Assembly: GCF_003950295.1 (NCBI RefSeq)
Contig: NZ_RHNP01000001.1
Span: 1 to 64,000 of the forward strand
Reading direction: 5' to 3'
Length of the DNA stretch: 64,000 bases
Source: Loigolactobacillus iwatensis
Lineage (GTDB): Bacteria; Bacillota; Bacilli; Lactobacillales; Lactobacillaceae
Below the pieces are notes generated by a model. That model was not told the DNA's origin. It searched no databases and saw only the letters and a program-made list of their open reading frames with translations. A program made the position numbers and the translations under genes. How positions within the stretch are numbered: position 1 is the first letter of the stretch; every line of letters starts with the position of its first letter. Positions 44,649 through 56,464 of the stretch are shown here, piece by piece.

Positions 44649-45719
44649 GTGAAATATCCTTTAGATAGCAGCACCCATTTACGTGATTTCTTACTCCAAC
44701 GGGGTGTGAGCATGGCGGCGGTCACTGCGGCCAAAAATTCTAAACAAAACAACCTTGAGACTTTTTTATACCATTACTACCATCCTACAAAAAAAGAGAG
44801 CACGACATTGGTGCCACTTTCAAAAGTGGTCGCCATCAATCGTGGAATCAATGGCCTGTCATTCTGGGACCACTTGTGCCTAGCAAATCAAATTGCCGTA
44901 CTCCACGAAAACAAGCTGCGCAAAAATTTTGATGTACTTGACGCCCGCCAATATGCAGGTACCGTCAACTTTTACGCCTCTAACGAAACGGCCCACAACG
45001 GTGAAGGCCTAGCCGAAATGAGTTGTTTTCAAGCAAACCACACCAAACAATACATTCTGACTGGCAATGGTAACCACCGCACACTTTGCGCTAAATTATT
45101 TGGTGTACCCGAAATACTTGCCAACATCACTAATTACCAAATCGACGAACCGGCTTATCGTTACGCCAGACAATTACTGCAAACTTACCAAGATTTTTTA
45201 GCTTTTATCAAGCAACAACAATTGACCTACAAACTACTGGCCGCCAAAAAATCGGTTCAATTTTTCCGTGAGTCTAACTTAATTGGTCAATTTTTATTGC
45301 ATTTTCCAGTTATTTTTTCCGACCGTCATTTGTTTAACAGCACTGATGTCCAACTTTTCCGGCAGGATCTCAACCAGATCGAGCTTCAATTGCCGCAAAA
45401 ACAGAACTCGGCTATTTCTGTTAGTTCGAATAAGTTATCGTTTGCTATCCACTTACAAACCGTAACCCCCGAATACCAGGCCGATTTTAATAATTGGCTA
45501 AAAAGTGGCTTCATTTCTCCAAAAACAAGTGGCTTCCAATATCAATATTATTTTTCTGGTCGTCAATTTACTGATTTTGCGCTCACTGCGGCCGAAGCAA
45601 AACAGCAAGTCTACTTTGAATTACTTGCTAAAGTCGCTACGGCCAGACAATTAGGTATTCCAAGCAACTTACTAACGTCGGCCAGTGTCCAACCAGAGAA
45701 TTTTCAAATCACGGTGTAA
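44649..45719 (+). CDS. Unknown protein, 356 aa, with a ParB/Srx-like motif
   Basis: The region around residues 115-165, in particular YILTGNGNHRTLCAKLFGVP, resembles the GxxRxxAA box of ParB/sulfiredoxin-like nucleotide-binding folds. An earlier VPLSKVVAINRGI segment could be the preceding strand of that fold. The C-terminal half is helical, then beta-rich, and unrecognised. Starts with GTG at 44649 (AGAGG about 11 bases upstream). Divergent from the macrodomain gene. A function in nucleotide or DNA chemistry is only a suggestion. Confidence 0.6.
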   Translation: MKYPLDSSTHLRDFLLQRGVSMAAVTAAKNSKQNNLETFLYHYYHPTKKESTTLVPLSKVVAINRGINGLSFWDHLCLANQIAVLHENKLRKNFDVLDARQYAGTVNFYASNETAHNGEGLAEMSCFQANHTKQYILTGNGNHRTLCAKLFGVPEILANITNYQIDEPAYRYARQLLQTYQDFLAFIKQQQLTYKLLAAKKSVQFFRESNLIGQFLLHFPVIFSDRHLFNSTDVQLFRQDLNQIELQLPQKQNSAISVSSNKLSFAIHLQTVTPEYQADFNNWLKSGFISPKTSGFQYQYYFSGRQFTDFALTAAEAKQQVYFELLAKVATARQLGIPSNLLTSASVQPENFQITV

Positions 45720-45724
45720 AAAAA

Positions 45725-45820
45725 TGGGGCCTGGACAAAAGTCCTGGCCCCTTACTATTTCAGATCATTACTTTAGAACGTAAACCCAAAACCGACTTTT
45801 GTCTCACTTCATTTTCTTTT
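45725..45820. repeat. Repeat family B, best-preserved copy, acting as terminator
   Basis: Starts GGGGCCTGGACAAAAGTCC, continues TGGCCCCTTACTATTTC, CATTACTTTAGAACGTAAAC and ends CCGACTTTTGTCTCACTTC. The left part forms a tight hairpin (GGGGCC.GGAC with GTCC.GGCCCC). Terminal GGACAAAAGT/ACTTTTGTC are inverted. It lies between converging genes. Confidence 0.75.
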
Positions 45821-45929
45821 TTCTACTAAGCTGTAACTTCAAAATCGGTTGTAAATAATTAGGCTTAAAAAACATAATTTGCTTGCTTTTTAAACGCTAC
45901 TAAACTAGATTTATTAAAAATATTTTAAG

Positions 45930-46613
45930 TTATTTTTTATTGAAAATGGCCAGCGTTTGTTTATTGGCCTTGGTTACTTGAACTAATTTCCCCCGAACAG
46001 CCAGGCGGTTAACCCCACCATCAGCGCAGGTAATTAACGTCACGATCTTCTTACCGGGCACATCATTAACCAAACTAGTGGCGTAAGGATTAACAACCTT
46101 CTTCATTGTTACCCGATAACGGTACACGTGCTCCAAGTTCGTCAAATAAACGGCATCCCCCAACTTGATATTATCAAGTGGTGAAAAAAGATTTGTTCCG
46201 TTATTCAACATATAGTGACCAGCCAGCGCGTAATTCCGTTTACCCATTTTCTGGCCAGACTTCATCGTTGCCCCACCAGTTGCTAGTGCATCATTGGACA
46301 GTCCCTTCACAACCGGCAAATGCATTCCTACGCTAGGAATACTCAATTTGCCAATCACTAAGAGCCCGTTTTGGTGAACTGCTGCATGGGCCACTTGATT
46401 AACGCCCAACGATTTTACCTGTTTAAAATTAAAGGTTGTTTTCTTCTTTTCATTTTTAGCGATTTTAGTCTTTGTTACTTGCTCTACTCTATTTTGGCCA
46501 ACCTCTTTAATGACCCAATTCTTAATTGGTTCATTAAAGATTAAAACTAAACCAACGACTAATAATACGCCAATCAAAGTATTTATTAATATATTGCGCA
46601 CGCGCTTAGACAC
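45930..46613 (-). CDS. srtA: Class A sortase
   Basis: Membrane transpeptidase that links LPXTG proteins to peptidoglycan. One N-terminal anchor helix (residues about 8-28), then a sortase barrel with catalytic His in ALAGHYM, Cys in VTLITCADGG and Arg in NRLAVRGKL. Start is GTG at 46613, 8 bases after AAGGAG; a GTG three codons upstream overlaps that site. About 227 residues, typical. No LPXTG gene adjacent. Confidence 0.96.
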   Translation of the reverse strand: MSKRVRNILINTLIGVLLVVGLVLIFNEPIKNWVIKEVGQNRVEQVTKTKIAKNEKKKTTFNFKQVKSLGVNQVAHAAVHQNGLLVIGKLSIPSVGMHLPVVKGLSNDALATGGATMKSGQKMGKRNYALAGHYMLNNGTNLFSPLDNIKLGDAVYLTNLEHVYRYRVTMKKVVNPYATSLVNDVPGKKIVTLITCADGGVNRLAVRGKLVQVTKANKQTLAIFNKK

Positions 46614-46755
46614 ATTAAGCACTCCTTTTTTGTAATTACCTTTTAGTTTAGCGCAAAGTAAGTATTCGGTCTAATACTCAAACAAAACTACCGAAGCCCC
46701 TTCTTTGGTAAGCTGCATCAACTAGTTAAATTTTGATTTAGCTTTTCTTTGCGAA

Positions 46756-46926
46756 CTATTTACCAAGTTTGCGATAATCCTTAATAACAATAAAAATCCA
46801 AACCAGAACTAGAATGCCATAAACTAACGAGATATACCAACTATAATTAGCGTAAAAACTTTGACAAAATAAAAATAGCCAGGCCGCTAGTAGCCAAAGT
46901 GACGGTAACTTAATTATTTTCATCAT
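46756..46926 (-). CDS. Small membrane protein, 56 aa
   Basis: Begins MMKIIKLPSLWLLAAW and ends KDYRKLGK; two hydrophobic segments (about 9-25 and 31-48) with a short basic tail. The ribosome site is weak (AAGTGAG 7 bases upstream). No family recognised. Upstream of, and on the same strand as, sortase, 140 bases away. Confidence 0.5.
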   Translation of the reverse strand: MMKIIKLPSLWLLAAWLFLFCQSFYANYSWYISLVYGILVLVWIFIVIKDYRKLGK

Positions 46927-47171
46927 TTACATTCTCACTTCTTTCTTAATGGTCGGAGCATCGTGGAAGGATCATTCAAATTCCACTCCAAAATACCACT
47001 GGATTAACGTTGATTCATTAATTTGTTTGCATGCCACTTATTTCATTTTAGATTAACCTTATTACTTAACCATAATACAGCAAAATAGTTGATTAGAATT
47101 TTTAATATTAAAAACTCTATGCTATTGTAATAATGGTTTCAGAATTATTTTTTTAGAAATATTTAACTATC

Positions 47172-47345
47172 TAGGCCGTGTTTGGAAATTATCTTTATTA
47201 GTTTCTCTCTGGCTAATTTAGTGGAACCGTGTTTGAAAAGCAACTTCCCGTAGTTAGGCCCGTGAATCAGACTTTTGGCGCACGTTCTAGCGTAATAATC
47301 TGCAATTGCGGAGTAGAATCTAACCGCTTTTTCAACCACTTCTTA
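47172..47345. repeat. Repeat family A, copy 5, merged with a family B piece
   Basis: Starts CCGTGTTTGGAAATTATC; has a second start AACCGTGTTTGAAAAGC at about 47226; then the family B words GACTTTTGGCGCACGTTC and TAGCGTAATAATC, GGAGTAGAATCTAACC, and an end CGCTTTTTCAACCACTTC. The family B piece appears to have entered or recombined with family A. Between 46927 and 47171 nothing else is recognisable. Confidence 0.65.
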
Positions 47346-47434
47346 GCGGATACATGTCTAAAAAATTAATTTTTATGATGTACCCTTACTTTGGTAATAT
47401 TTTTCGCAATTATTTTGTAAAGAAGGTAATCCTT

Positions 47435-48280
47435 ATGATTCACTCAGTTGTCATCATTCTTTGTGTCGGCGTACTCGCCGGTATTCTTGGTGCTATTCTA
47501 GGAATTGGTGGCGGTATTATCATCACCCCTGTTCTCACGTTGGCTTTTGGACTCGATATTAAATACGCCATCGGTGCCAGTATTATTTCCGTCATTGCCA
47601 CTAGCTCAGGCGCAACCATCGCCTACGTCAAAGATGAACTGCTTAATTTAAGAGTTGCTATGTTTCTTGAAATCGCAACGACTGTCGGGGCAATTATCGG
47701 TGCAGTTCTAGTCGGAGTTGTTCACACCGGCTTTTTGTTCATTCTTTTTGGCTTACTCCTTTTATTTTCAGCTTGGAACATGTACGGCAAATTAAAATCC
47801 GGTAACGAGGTCCTCCATAAAGTGGAACCTGACAAAATCGCGCAACGATTGAGACTCAACAGTAGCTACTATGATAAAGCACTAAAAAAGCAAGTTGATT
47901 ATCAAGTTGAAAATGTACCCGCTGGCTTTACCGTCATGTTTGGTGCTGGACTTGCCAGCGGCCTATTAGGAATCGGCAGTGGTGCCTTCAAAGTGATGGC
48001 AATGGATACTTTCATGAAAATGCCGCTAAAGCCTTCCAGTGCTACCAGTAATCTAATGATGGGCGTTACAGCGGCAGCAAGCGCAACCGTTTATTTCTTT
48101 AATGGCTCAATCAAACCGCAGATTGCCGCACCGTTAGCACTTGGTGTTTTGTTTGGCGCAACAATCGGAACGCGTATTATGCAGCGCCTAAAGCCACGCT
48201 GGATCCGAATTATCTTTATTCCGATCATTGGTTATATGGGCCTTGAGATGGTTCTCAAAGGATTCGGGGTGACAATTTAA
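47435..48280 (+). CDS. TSUP (TauE/SafE) family membrane transporter
   Basis: Putative exporter or importer of sulfur-containing anions. Two repeats of four helices; GILGAILGIGGGIIITPVL in the first and AGLASGLLGIGSGAFKVMA in the second are the duplicated signatures. Start at 47435 (MIHSVVI) with AGAAGGT 8 bases upstream, not the longer frame at 47354. Followed after two bases by a DUF1634 gene, a common pairing. Confidence 0.92.
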   Translation: MIHSVVIILCVGVLAGILGAILGIGGGIIITPVLTLAFGLDIKYAIGASIISVIATSSGATIAYVKDELLNLRVAMFLEIATTVGAIIGAVLVGVVHTGFLFILFGLLLLFSAWNMYGKLKSGNEVLHKVEPDKIAQRLRLNSSYYDKALKKQVDYQVENVPAGFTVMFGAGLASGLLGIGSGAFKVMAMDTFMKMPLKPSSATSNLMMGVTAAASATVYFFNGSIKPQIAAPLALGVLFGATIGTRIMQRLKPRWIRIIFIPIIGYMGLEMVLKGFGVTI

Positions 48281-48282
48281 CT

Positions 48283-48660
48283 ATGAAACAATCAACGAAA
48301 ATGCAACAAGAAATGAATCAAGTTGAAAAGTTAATCGGTGTCATTTTACAAATTGGCGTGATCATCTCCGCTATTATTATTGGTGTGGGTCTATTAGCCC
48401 TCTTAATCACTGGTAAATCAGGCTATCCGGCCGGTAGTTTTCCTACCCATTTTGGCGCAATCTTTCGCGGAATCGCCCAGTTTAAACCCTACGCCATCAT
48501 TATGCTTGGTCTTTTTGCACTTATTCTAACGCCCGTTTTACGAGTTGTCGTTTCAATTTACGCCTTTTTTAAAGAACGTGACCTGCTTTACGTTGTGATC
48601 ACAACAATTGTTTTAATTATCCTGATTTTCGGGATGGCTATTGGTTACTTAGGCAAATAA
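48283..48660 (+). CDS. DUF1634 membrane protein
   Basis: 125 residues with three membrane helices. Family landmarks include SYPAGSFPTHFG-like YPAGSFPTHFGAIF and LTPVLRVVVSIYAFFKERD. DUF1634 proteins almost always follow a TSUP transporter gene, as here, and probably act with it. Function unknown. Confidence 0.9.
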   Translation: MKQSTKMQQEMNQVEKLIGVILQIGVIISAIIIGVGLLALLITGKSGYPAGSFPTHFGAIFRGIAQFKPYAIIMLGLFALILTPVLRVVVSIYAFFKERDLLYVVITTIVLIILIFGMAIGYLGK

Positions 48661-48718
48661 TTTCAACAAAAATCTAAATAGGCTACAGATAGAACGTTAA
48701 ATTTTTTAACACCATTAC

Positions 48719-48763
48719 TACTCCTTGAAATTAGATCATTAATTAATTTCAGGGAGTGTTTTT
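48719..48763 (+). terminator. Terminator after the TSUP-DUF1634 pair
   Basis: ACTCCTTGAAATTA pairs with TAATTTCAGGGAGT (G-U pairs) and is followed by GTTTTTA. Confidence 0.8.
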
Positions 48764-48804
48764 AGTGTCCGCCTTAAAGTCTTCCACCTGGACATCTAGT
48801 CAGA

Positions 48805-49092
48805 CTGTGTTTAGGAATCATTTCTGTTACTATTTTCTTGATTGATTTAACCTAAGCCTGCCTGAGAAAATCCTTCTTAGGCTGCGACTCGGACTTCGGT
48901 TCATCCTAGTCCGATCGACATCGTCAGTAATGCTCGGAACCTAGGCGCTTTTTGAGACACTCTAATTTGCTGGAAACGTGTCTAAAAAAGCAGATTCCTG
49001 TGCTTAGCTACGCTCACCAAATTATCCGCTGCGCGAATAATTCGGCAAGCTAGGCTAATGCTCGGAACCTAGGCGCTTTTTGAGACACTCTT
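48805..49092. repeat. Repeat family A, copy 6, with an internal 35-bp direct repeat
   Basis: Starts CTGTGTTTAGGAATCATTTC, holds GACTCGGACTTCGGTTC and ATCCTAGTCCGATCGACATC (family A interior in inverse orientation), and ends GGCGCTTTTTGAGACACTC. A 35-base segment with GCTCGGAACCTAGGCGC occurs identically at 48929-48963 and 49057-49091, each closing one subunit, so two element halves lie in tandem. It abuts the stop codon of the next gene. Confidence 0.75.
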
Positions 49093-49093
49093 A

Positions 49094-49912
49094 TTAGATT
49101 AATGCAAATTTTTCTAGCGCTTCGGCCACACCACTTTCATTATTAGTGGCCTGTGTGACGTAACCAGCGGCCTGCTTTACAGCCGCGGTACCATTTTGAA
49201 CACTAACGCCGAGTCCAGCTGCGTTTAACATGGCCAAATCATTACTATTATCCCCGATTGCCATAATTTCACTTGGCTTTACCCGTAATTGCTTAGCTAA
49301 CTGTAAAGTTGCTGTTCCCTTATCAATGCCGGCAGGGTTAAACTCAACGTAACGATTAGAGGAAAAAGTAATCGTTAGTTCATCTGGCAGTAGTGCAGCT
49401 ACCGCTTGGCTTAATTCTTTTCTAAATGCAGGATCATCGGCCTGATACAAAATTTTAACCAATGGCTGCTGCTTTAGGCCATCAATATTAGATGATGTTA
49501 AAATGTCGAAATCAGCAACCCGTTGCTTAATATAATGAAGTTCTTGGTCACTTGGACGCCACATATACAGACCTTGAACGGCGTAAATATGAACAGTGAC
49601 GTTCCGTTTAACGGCGTAATCAAAAATCTGTTTGACAGTTTCAAAAGGCATTTGATTAACGGTTAGAATCTGGTTGGCGCGATTTTCAACAATGGCACCA
49701 CCATTATAGGCAATCACGTATTGATTCGGCTTATCGATTAAACCTAGCTGCTTTAGATTATCTTGCACAGATAAAAAACTTCTACCTGTGTTTAACACAA
49801 AGTGGCCACCCTGTGCCGTAAAGGCCTTAATAGCCTGCTCATTCTTCTTTGAAATTTTGGCCTGATTATCTAGTAAAGTTTCATCCATATCACAGACGAT
49901 CATTTTATACAT
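49094..49912 (-). CDS. HAD-superfamily Cof-type phosphatase
   Basis: Motif I MIVCDMDETLLDN, motif II NTGRS, cap domain, then GIDKGTATLQLA and motif III GDNSNDLAMLNAAG. 272 residues. GGAGGAATCTTAA precedes the ATG. Cof/YidA-type hydrolases act on sugar phosphates and related compounds. It is a paralogue of the phosphatase at 42102-42911. Confidence 0.94.
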   Translation of the reverse strand: MYKMIVCDMDETLLDNQAKISKKNEQAIKAFTAQGGHFVLNTGRSFLSVQDNLKQLGLIDKPNQYVIAYNGGAIVENRANQILTVNQMPFETVKQIFDYAVKRNVTVHIYAVQGLYMWRPSDQELHYIKQRVADFDILTSSNIDGLKQQPLVKILYQADDPAFRKELSQAVAALLPDELTITFSSNRYVEFNPAGIDKGTATLQLAKQLRVKPSEIMAIGDNSNDLAMLNAAGLGVSVQNGTAAVKQAAGYVTQATNNESGVAEALEKFALI

Positions 49913-49993
49913 TTAAGATTCCTCCATTAATTACACGCTTACATTCATTTTAGCATACCTTGCTGAAATCATTGAACGAGTTAAACTTCCTAG

Positions 49994-50073
49994 AGCGTGT
50001 TGGAAAAAGCGTTTAGCTTCTACTCCGCAATTGAGGATTACTAACGATATCGAGCGGACTAACCCAACACGCT
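49994..50073. repeat. Repeat family A, short copy 7
   Basis: An 80-base element with perfect 10-bp ends AGCGTGTTGG and CCAACACGCT. Inside are GAAAAAGCGTTTAGC, CTCCGCAATTGAGGATTA and GATATCGAGCGGACTAA. It looks like a full element with an internal deletion. No other feature between 49913 and 50206. Confidence 0.75.
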
Positions 50074-50218
50074 ACCTGACTTACAAAATTATCGCAAATA
50101 ATGAAAATTCCTGTTAAGCTGAAAGTGATCATTGTTTTATAATGGTCAAAAGTACACTAACGACTTGCTACTTTTGAAAATATTTCTACCATAAAAATTT
50201 CAATTTGAGGTGTTTGCT

Positions 50219-50455
50219 ATGTTGTTGATTAGTCTCTGCATTATTGGTTTTTTAGCCGTAAGTATCTACACGACACTAAAAATTAATAGTCTTGGCAGTT
50301 TGCTCGTTAATGTTATTGCCTATTTTGCCCTTTACTGTGCGCTAGAAATTGTTGGTATAGCAGGCCTCGCTAAGGCAATTGCCGTTTTCTTTAGCTTTTT
50401 CTTTGTTGTCGTCATGGCTATTATTAGTTTTTATCGTCAGGCCCACTCTAAATAA
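50219..50455 (+). CDS. Small membrane protein, 78 aa
   Basis: Three hydrophobic segments cover most of the protein, which ends FYRQAHSK. The ATG at 50219 is chosen over an in-frame GTG at 50210 because GAGG lies 8 bases before it. It lies 100 bases upstream of the MerR-like gene on the same strand. Family unknown. Confidence 0.65.
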   Translation: MLLISLCIIGFLAVSIYTTLKINSLGSLLVNVIAYFALYCALEIVGIAGLAKAIAVFFSFFFVVVMAIISFYRQAHSK

Positions 50456-50555
50456 AACTATTTATCAAAAAAGCCCTGACAGTCGCTTTTTGATGCGCTA
50501 TAATAAGTTAAGCGGCGTTTTAAGCGCGCTAATTTCTGGAGTAAAGGTGATTATA

Positions 50556-51218
50556 ATGAAAAATGTTGCGGGTCAAGAATACCAGACGCCACGTCAAACT
50601 GCAGATCAACTTGACATCAGTCCGCAAACCCTGCGTTCCTATTCAGGTTTAGTCGAAAAAGTCACACATCGAACTGATTACTTCCATCGTGATCAAAATA
50701 ACGGCCGTCTCTATAGTGCTCAAAATATCACTGATTTGGCACAAGTAAATATCATAAAAAAAGAACACAATAAAACTTTGAAAAACGCTATTAGTGAAGT
50801 ATTCGGTCAACAGATTATTTCTGAAGCACCTACTAGTAGCACTGCAACTCCTGCAAAATCAACTTTGCCGGCAGAGGCCTCAGCGGCAACTCCCGACAAC
50901 TCTACTGACAATGATAATTTAGCGCCGGTACTTTATACATTAAAACAACTATCTGACCAAAACACTGAAGTTGTTGGCCAACTCAAAAAGTTGCAAGAGC
51001 AGTTAGATGAAACAAACGATAAGTACGAACACCTGCTGAAGGCAATTGAGGTACGTAAGTCGACGACTAGTAGCGAAGCAACTACTACTGCCAACTCAGC
51101 AGCGACCACACCAGCTAACACAGAGGCCAATAATAAGCCACGAACACTGGCAGATATGCAAACTCAATCAACCGAAACCAAAAAGGGCTTCTGGTCACGG
51201 TTGTTCTCTCGCGATTAG
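50556..51218 (+). CDS. MerR-like HTH protein with coiled coil and C-terminal amphipathic end
   Basis: Residues 8-60 (YQTPRQTADQLDISPQTLRSYSGLVEK) form a MerR-type helix-turn-helix with a Tyr/Phe-rich wing. A low-complexity Ser/Thr/Ala linker follows (about 92-120), then a coiled coil (LKQLSDQNTEVVGQLKKLQE and on, about 125-160), a second Ser/Thr linker and the end KKGFWSRLFSRD, which looks membrane-seeking. The order resembles RacA-like chromosome-anchoring proteins or DUF3967-type plasmid proteins, not a classical effector-binding MerR. AAAGGTG is 6 bases before the ATG. Confidence 0.75.
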   Translation: MKNVAGQEYQTPRQTADQLDISPQTLRSYSGLVEKVTHRTDYFHRDQNNGRLYSAQNITDLAQVNIIKKEHNKTLKNAISEVFGQQIISEAPTSSTATPAKSTLPAEASAATPDNSTDNDNLAPVLYTLKQLSDQNTEVVGQLKKLQEQLDETNDKYEHLLKAIEVRKSTTSSEATTTANSAATTPANTEANNKPRTLADMQTQSTETKKGFWSRLFSRD

Positions 51219-51458
51219 TAGAATTAAAAAAATAGTTAAGTTCTGACTTTTTAAACACGCTTACATTAAATTATCCGGAGAAGTTACTTTTCCATATACC
51301 TCTTCGAATAGCAACAACAAATAGTTTCAAGATACATTTTTAATGTGTCTTGAAGAAGGTTCTCTAATAATTAATTAGATTACTATTGCACTTTTTGTAT
51401 CATTAGTATATATTTATCATATAATAATACTAAATTAATTTAGAGAGGTCTGCTTGAT

Positions 51459-51713
51459 TTGCTAAATTACTATTACGGCTTCTTTGCCATTAACGAAATT
51501 AAAGTCCCAACCAAAGATCGGCGCTTCAATATTACACAATTACATCGTCAGTTAACGATGTCGCTTACTGTTACCAGTGAGGCAATTGCACTGCTTAATC
51601 GACAGGTATCTATTCAAGGCTTAATTGAAAGTTTTCTTAATAAATTAGGTCACCATCCAGTTGAGCGGGACTATACGATTGATCAGAATAATTTTCCTGA
51701 CTACCTTAATTAA
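51459..51713 (+). CDS. Hypothetical protein, 84 aa, TTG start
   Basis: A small soluble protein, LNYYYGFFAINEIKVPTKD near the start and DQNNFPDYLN at the end, helical in the middle. Start is TTG at 51459 with AGAGAGG ten bases upstream; a perfect TATAAT lies at 51420-51425. No family recognised. The stretch 51219-51419 contains only decayed family A words. Confidence 0.55.
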   Translation: MLNYYYGFFAINEIKVPTKDRRFNITQLHRQLTMSLTVTSEAIALLNRQVSIQGLIESFLNKLGHHPVERDYTIDQNNFPDYLN

Positions 51714-51718
51714 CTAAA

Positions 51719-51835
51719 AGTATTTGGAAAATTGCTTAGCGTCTATTTCTGCACTGAGGACCATTGCTTGCTTCATTAGACAAGGTGTCGATCGGACTAA
51801 AATAAACTGAAGTCCGAATCGCAGTTTAGATTGAC
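51719..51835. repeat. Repeat family A, copy 8 (decayed)
   Basis: AGTATTTGGAAAATTGC at the left, then GTCGATCGGACTAAAAT and AACTGAAGTCCGAATCGC; the closing arm is poorly kept. Confidence 0.6.
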
Positions 51836-51903
51836 CTAATTTTTGCCGGTATTTTATTACTGAATTGTTTTAGACGTGCTCAATTAGCGAAAATAAACCA
51901 AAT

Positions 51904-51957
51904 ACATGAAAAAACACTACTGAATTTAATTAAATTCAGTAGTGTTTTTTCATGTAC
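51904..51957. terminator. 54-bp perfect palindromic terminator
   Basis: Arms of 27 bases, beginning TACATGAAAAAACACTACTG, are perfectly complementary with no loop bases between. Central A and T runs fit termination on both strands; it closes the bgl operon on the minus strand. Confidence 0.92.
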
Positions 51958-51970
51958 CTTCAGTTATTAC

Positions 51971-55432
<3,462 letters not shown>

Positions 55433-55445
55433 GTTACTTATAAAA

Positions 55446-56288
55446 TTATCCTTCATCCACCACACGCTGAATGTGCATTGTGAGGTAGACTTGTTCATTC
55501 ATTGAAATCGTTTCGTTCATTGACTGCTCAATAAATGCTTTAATCTTCTCAACGCAAGTGAATGCGTCAGGATATTTCTGGGCAATATGGTCAAATAAGA
55601 AATGGTCATCATCCGTCTTATCGACTACCGGCCCCTTTTTAGTAATTCGTTCCGCGAAAAAGCGCAAATGAACCAAGAACCGCTGATAACTAATTGACTC
55701 AGTTTTAAAATCAATCTTTAGTTGATATTTGACAATATTTAAAACATCGTTAATCAACTTGGTCATCGCTAACGTCTCATCTTCATTGCCTCGGCCCATG
55801 CTGTTCTCAACAAATTTAAAGGCAATGAACCCGGCTTCATCATCAGGTAGTTGAATATTAAACGTTTGCTGAATAATCTCCAGCGCCCGTTGTCCAACCA
55901 AGTATTCCTGCTGGTATATCCGTTGAATTTCCCAAAGCATTTCGTTATGAATCACAATTTTCTTTTTTTGCCGGACAATCGCAAAATGAATGTGATCGGT
56001 AAGTGCAATCAACAGGTATTCATTAAATTTCGTATTCAATAGTTGCTCTGCATATTCAATAATTTGCGAAGAAACTTCAAAATATTCAGGTGAAATATCC
56101 TGCATCAAATCTCGAAAAATACCAAGCCATTTTTCTTCTGTTGGTGCATAGATTTTGCTAACCTTAGTTTCATCAACTTCCTGACCTGCTTTTTTCTGGA
56201 ATGCTAAACCTTTACCGATCAAAACAGCTTCATGATGATCCTGTTCAGCGAGTAATACATTATTATTGAAAATTTTTTTAATCTTCAT
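55446..56288 (-). CDS. licT: BglG-family transcriptional antiterminator
   Basis: RNA-binding antiterminator controlled by PTS phosphorylation. CAT RNA-binding domain residues 1-57 (KKIFNNNVLLAEQDHHEAVLIGKGLAFQKKAG), then two PRD domains with regulatory His in LTDHIHFAI, NEMLWEIQRIY, HLRFFAERI and MHIQRVV. 280 residues. First gene of the operon, itself behind a RAT site. Confidence 0.96.
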   Translation of the reverse strand: MKIKKIFNNNVLLAEQDHHEAVLIGKGLAFQKKAGQEVDETKVSKIYAPTEEKWLGIFRDLMQDISPEYFEVSSQIIEYAEQLLNTKFNEYLLIALTDHIHFAIVRQKKKIVIHNEMLWEIQRIYQQEYLVGQRALEIIQQTFNIQLPDDEAGFIAFKFVENSMGRGNEDETLAMTKLINDVLNIVKYQLKIDFKTESISYQRFLVHLRFFAERITKKGPVVDKTDDDHFLFDHIAQKYPDAFTCVEKIKAFIEQSMNETISMNEQVYLTMHIQRVVDEG

Positions 56289-56326
56289 GAATCACTCCCC
56301 CTGAATAGATTGTTCACCCAAAAAGT

Positions 56327-56420
56327 ATAAAAGCCTGATAAAATCAGTTGGATAACCGCTTTCATTACGGCTAACAACTGGCTTATCAGGTTTTGCCCAC
56401 ATAATCTGCGGTAACAATCC
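56327..56420 (-). promoter_or_regulatory. RAT antiterminator site and terminator before licT
   Basis: GGATTGTTACCGCAGATT (from 56420) and TATGTGGGCAAAACC (to 56389) on the minus strand match the RAT consensus. It overlaps a terminator CCTGATAAGCCAGTTG/CAACTGATTTTATCAGG plus CTTTTAT. So licT controls itself as well as bglP. Confidence 0.92.
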
Positions 56421-56435
56421 TTTATCTGTAAACAC

Positions 56436-56464
56436 AGTTTAAATCATCCTAAAATTGATTGCAA
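56436..56464 (-). promoter_or_regulatory. Promoter of the licT-bglP-bglA operon
   Basis: TTGCAA (56464-56459), 17 bases, TAAACT (56441-56436). The start of transcription would lie just before the RAT. No convincing cre site nearby; 56465-56649 is otherwise plain AT-rich DNA. Confidence 0.7.
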
